A DNA stretch of 9,994 nt from Oscillospiraceae bacterium. Lineage in GTDB: Bacteria; Bacillota; Clostridia; Oscillospirales; Oscillospiraceae. The notes under the pieces are model-generated. The model made no database searches. It saw nothing but the letters and a program-made list of their open reading frames with translations, and was not told the DNA's origin. Numbering within the stretch: the first letter of the stretch is position 1; every line of letters begins with the position of its first letter. Below are positions 7,508-9,994 of the stretch, in pieces. Location: positions 1 through 9,994 of the forward strand of contig JAEDJR010000065.1 in NCBI GenBank assembly GCA_016296235.1. The letters are read 5' to 3'. The position numbers and the translations under genes are program-made.

Positions 7508-9667
7508 ATGGCAAGAACCTTATTTGAACGCGTATTCCGCGGCTCTGACGAGATGTTCGCCAAAGCCGAGGCCGAAGTCAACAAATTAGTTGCCGAGCTG
7601 GGTCCTGACGCTCCCATGACCATGCCCAGCACCGCCTACTATCTGGCCTGCATCTATGCCTACATCGGCAAGAAGGTCACCACCGTGGGCGAACTGCAGG
7701 CTGCTCTGGCCGACGTCAAGGCCATGATGCTCCGCGAGCCCAAGACCCACTCCATCTTCCAGTCCGGCGTGGGCACCGCCATCGCCGCCGAGATGATCGA
7801 GGCCTGCAAGTATGCCCGCAACCCCGCTCCCTACGGCGAGGCCGGTTCCCCCGACCGCAAGTACTGGGGCCACTTCACCGACGCCGAAGTCCGTGAGCTG
7901 GGCGTTCCCCTGGTCACCGGCGACATCCCCGGCTTTGTCGTCATCATCGGGCCCGCTCCCTCCACCGAGGAAGCCGCTGCCATGATTAAGGGCTATCAGT
8001 CCCGCGGCATCTTCGTGTTCCTGATCGGCGGCATCATCGACCAGGCCTATGAAGCCGGCCTGTCCATGAGCTTCTCCGTCCGTGTGGTTCCCGTTGGCCA
8101 GGAAATCTGGACCGTCGGCCACGTCATCTCCCTGGTTGTCCGCGCCGCCATGATCTTCGGCAACATCCAGCCCGGCGACTGCGACGGCTTCCATCGCTAC
8201 ACCTTCGACCGCATCAACGCGTTCGTCAACGCTTTCAAGCCCGTTCCCGATATCACCGTCGCCTGCGGCGCCGGCGCCATCAAGCTGGGCTTCCCCGTTA
8301 TCACCAACGACCACGACGATATGTGGGCCGTTCCCAAGTCCCTCATCATCTATGATGATTACAACGACTGGATCGACACCTCCCTGGAGGCCCGCGGCAT
8401 CAAGCTGAAGATCACCAAGATCGACATCCCCGTTGCCTTCTCCTCCGCCTTCGAAGGCGAAATCATCCGTAAGGGCGATATGCAGGTGGAAGTGGACGGC
8501 TCCCGCAAGGACTGCTTCGAGCTGGTTCGCACCAAGGACGCCGGCGAAGTCGAGGATCACAAGATCGAGGTCGTCGGCCCCGAGATGGACGAGATCCCCG
8601 TTGGTTCCAAGGTCTCCCTGAGCTACACCGTCGAGGTTGCCGGCAAGGCCATGCAGTCCGACTTCGAGCCCGTTATGGAGCGTAAGATCCACCAGTTCCT
8701 GAACTGCGTCGAGGGCGTCATGCACACCGGCCAGCGCGACATGATCCGCGTCCGTGTGTCCAAGGCCGACTACGAGGCCGGCTTCCGCTTCAAGCACATC
8801 GGCGAAGTCCTGTACGCCAAGATCAAGTCCGAGTTCGAGGCTGTCGTGGACAAGTGCCAGGTCCGCATCGTTGTGGGCGACGAGGCCAATGCCGAGCTGC
8901 GCAAGGAAGCCAACAAGGTCTTCGATGCCCGTGACGAGCGTCTGAAGTCCATGACCGACGAGTCCGTGCCCGTGTTCTACTCCTGCATCATGTGCCAGGC
9001 CTTCTCCCCCAGCCATGTCTGTATCGTCACCCCCGAGCGTCTGGGTCTGTGCGGCGCCGTGTCCTGGCTGGACGCCAAGGCCACCAACGAGCTGGATCCC
9101 CAGGGTCCCTGCCAGGTGGTCACCAAGGAGCGCTGCCTGGACGAGCGTCTGGGCCGTTACGAGGACATCGACGAGGCCGTTGCCGAGTATTCCCACGGCG
9201 CTCTGGAGCATGTCACTCTGTACTCCCTGTTCCAGGATCCCATGACCTCCTGCGGCTGCTTCGAGTGTATCTGCGGCGTGGAGCCCGTGTCCATGGGCGT
9301 TGTCATCACCTGCCGTGAGCACGCCGGCATGACCCCCCTGGGCATGACCTTCTCCGAGATGGCCTCCATGACCGGCGGCGGCGTGCAGACCCCCGGCTTC
9401 ATGGGCCACGGCAAGCACTTCATCGCTTCCAAGAAGTTCCTGAAGGCCGAAGGCGGCCTGGCCCGTCTGGTGTGGCTGCCCAAGGATCTGAAGGATCAGA
9501 TCCGCGACAAGCTGAACGAGACCGCACAGGAGCTGTACGGCATTGAGAACTTCGCCGACATGGTTGCCGACGAGACCAACTGCGGCAGCGGCGATCCCGA
9601 AGAGCTGCTGGCCTTCCTGTCCGAGGTCGGTCACCCCGTCCTGGGTCTGGAACCCTTCGATATGTAA
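7508..9667 (+). CDS. acsB: Acetyl-CoA synthase catalytic subunit (ACS, alpha subunit of CODH/ACS)
   Basis: Builds acetyl-CoA from CO, a methyl group supplied by the corrinoid iron-sulfur protein, and CoA at the Ni-Ni-[4Fe-4S] A-cluster; it is the final step of the Wood-Ljungdahl pathway. From the chosen start it is 719 aa (Moorella enzyme 729 aa). The A-cluster cubane ligands are Cys493, Cys496, Cys505 and Cys515 in YSCIMCQAF, SHVCIV and LGLCGA. The distal nickel ligands are Cys582-Gly583-Cys584 in TSCGCFE. All six sit at a constant offset of -13 from the Moorella residues (506, 509, 518, 528, 595, 597, from memory), so the catalytic domain has no indels between them. Middle-domain signatures include FEGEIIRKGDM and HTGQRDMIRVRVS. 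The N-terminal third, which contacts CODH, is more divergent, with TMPSTAYYLACI as its clearest conserved block. The C-terminus has GGGVQTPGFMGHGK. It is last in the operon and closed by a strong terminator. Confidence 0.96.
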   Translation: MARTLFERVFRGSDEMFAKAEAEVNKLVAELGPDAPMTMPSTAYYLACIYAYIGKKVTTVGELQAALADVKAMMLREPKTHSIFQSGVGTAIAAEMIEACKYARNPAPYGEAGSPDRKYWGHFTDAEVRELGVPLVTGDIPGFVVIIGPAPSTEEAAAMIKGYQSRGIFVFLIGGIIDQAYEAGLSMSFSVRVVPVGQEIWTVGHVISLVVRAAMIFGNIQPGDCDGFHRYTFDRINAFVNAFKPVPDITVACGAGAIKLGFPVITNDHDDMWAVPKSLIIYDDYNDWIDTSLEARGIKLKITKIDIPVAFSSAFEGEIIRKGDMQVEVDGSRKDCFELVRTKDAGEVEDHKIEVVGPEMDEIPVGSKVSLSYTVEVAGKAMQSDFEPVMERKIHQFLNCVEGVMHTGQRDMIRVRVSKADYEAGFRFKHIGEVLYAKIKSEFEAVVDKCQVRIVVGDEANAELRKEANKVFDARDERLKSMTDESVPVFYSCIMCQAFSPSHVCIVTPERLGLCGAVSWLDAKATNELDPQGPCQVVTKERCLDERLGRYEDIDEAVAEYSHGALEHVTLYSLFQDPMTSCGCFECICGVEPVSMGVVITCREHAGMTPLGMTFSEMASMTGGGVQTPGFMGHGKHFIASKKFLKAEGGLARLVWLPKDLKDQIRDKLNETAQELYGIENFADMVADETNCGSGDPEELLAFLSEVGHPVLGLEPFDM

Positions 9668-9685
9668 GTTCTTCCCCGATCTGCA

Positions 9686-9724
9686 AACCCCCACTCTCCC
9701 ATCGGGAGAGTGGGGGTTCCTTTT
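9686..9724 (+). terminator. Strong rho-independent terminator of the acs operon
   Basis: A perfect 15-bp stem (9686-9700 with 9704-9718) closes on a 3-nt ATC loop and is followed by CC and TTTT (9721-9724). It begins 18 nt after the acsB stop. On the opposite strand the stem is followed by TTT, so some bidirectional activity is possible. Confidence 0.9.
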
Positions 9725-9730
9725 ACAATC

Positions 9731-9763
9731 ACACCCGCCTGAAGTCATGCTCCGGGCGGGTGT
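9731..9763. other. Inverted repeat after the acs terminator
   Basis: ACACCCGCC (9731-9739) pairs with GGCGGGTGT (9755-9763) across a 15-nt loop. No T-run follows on the plus strand. It starts 7 nt after the terminator T-run and may be a second barrier or the left edge of the repeat region; its role is unclear. Confidence 0.5.
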
Positions 9764-9789
9764 ATCTCAAAAATTGGGATTTGTCTTTG

Positions 9790-9994
9790 AATTGACAATT
9801 GATAATTGACAATGGAGGTATCCGCTTCGCGGATGATTTGAAACTGCGCCGCACCCCTCGTGCCCCCTCTACAGGGGGCTGGACGCCCGCAGGGCGGCCT
9901 GGGGGTTGCTGCAAGTTTGCAATTGTATCGTTCATTCGATGAAATTGCTCGTCGATACAACCCCCAGTCAGCTTCGCTGACAGCCCCCTATGGA
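9790..9994. repeat. Composite intergenic repeat with nested inverted repeats, cut by the window edge
   Basis: This gene-free stretch starts with a 10-nt direct repeat AATTGACAAT (9790-9799 and 9804-9813). TTC-loop hairpins ATCCGC/GCGGAT (9820-9834) and GTCAGC/GCTGAC (9967-9981) and the hairpin GCCCCCT/AGGGGGC (9862-9879) follow. Longer arms nest around a centre near 9940: 9873-9881 with 9981-9989, 9899-9907 with 9959-9967, and 9923-9930 with 9953-9960. The AATTGATAATTGACAATG-like opening and the CAGTCAGCTTCGCTGACAGC motif resemble abundant interspersed intergenic repeats that I recall from Oscillospiraceae genomes; this recollection was not checked. No transposase or other gene is supported here. 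The composite layout suggests a non-autonomous mobile repeat or several repeat units side by side. Confidence 0.7.

Noticed and set aside
9729..9960. Minus-strand small open frames in the right-hand repeat region
   Set aside because: They consist of hairpin and repeat sequence with no RBS and no protein-like pattern.
9790..9994. CRISPR array
   Set aside because: The repeats are too short, unequal and inverted, with no regular unique spacers and no cas genes nearby.

Overview
The window looks like chromosome from a GC-rich anaerobic member of the Clostridia (Bacillota), most likely an Oscillospiraceae-type gut bacterium. The reasons are strong AGGAGG-type ribosome binding sites, TTG start codons used with good Shine-Dalgarno spacing, oxygen-sensitive Wood-Ljungdahl enzymes, and a right-hand intergenic repeat of a type I associate with Oscillospiraceae genomes. 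The taxonomic call is inference; no marker gene settles it.

Left part (1-1572). Two genes read leftward: rlmB (23S rRNA 2'-O-ribose methyltransferase) and, downstream, the first 149 codons of an unrecognised protein with a (Pro-Glu)10 tract that runs off the window. A good sigma-A promoter for rlmB lies at 1351-1379. A divergent intergenic region separates rlmB from ftsH.

Middle (1573-4377). Reading rightward are ftsH (membrane AAA+ zinc protease) and a small MscS-family mechanosensitive channel gene. A small hairpin lies between them and a rho-independent terminator follows the channel gene.

Intergenic region 4378-4780 (403 nt). It holds three successive hairpins (the first a clear terminator), then a near-consensus extended -10 promoter (4615-4643), then a roughly 130-nt GC-rich leader with two predicted stems ending at a strong RBS.

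Right part (4781-9667). A three-gene operon, acsA-cooC-acsB, encodes the carbon monoxide dehydrogenase subunit, the nickel-insertion ATPase and the acetyl-CoA synthase subunit. AcsA reduces CO2 to CO, CooC matures the nickel centre, and AcsB condenses CO, a methyl group and CoA into acetyl-CoA. All expected metal ligands are visible. A perfect 15-bp terminator closes the operon with no corrinoid protein or methyltransferase genes (acsC, acsD, acsE), so the methyl-donating half must be elsewhere or lie beyond this window.

Right end (9668-9994, 327 nt without a gene). Terminator, a further hairpin and a composite interspersed repeat that reaches the edge.

I do not see a convincing undescribed system. 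The most interesting signals are the reduced acs operon with its structured leader, the confinement of rare TTA/CTA/TCA codons to the first 27 codons of genes, the different arginine codon use of cooC, and the nested inverted repeat at the right edge.
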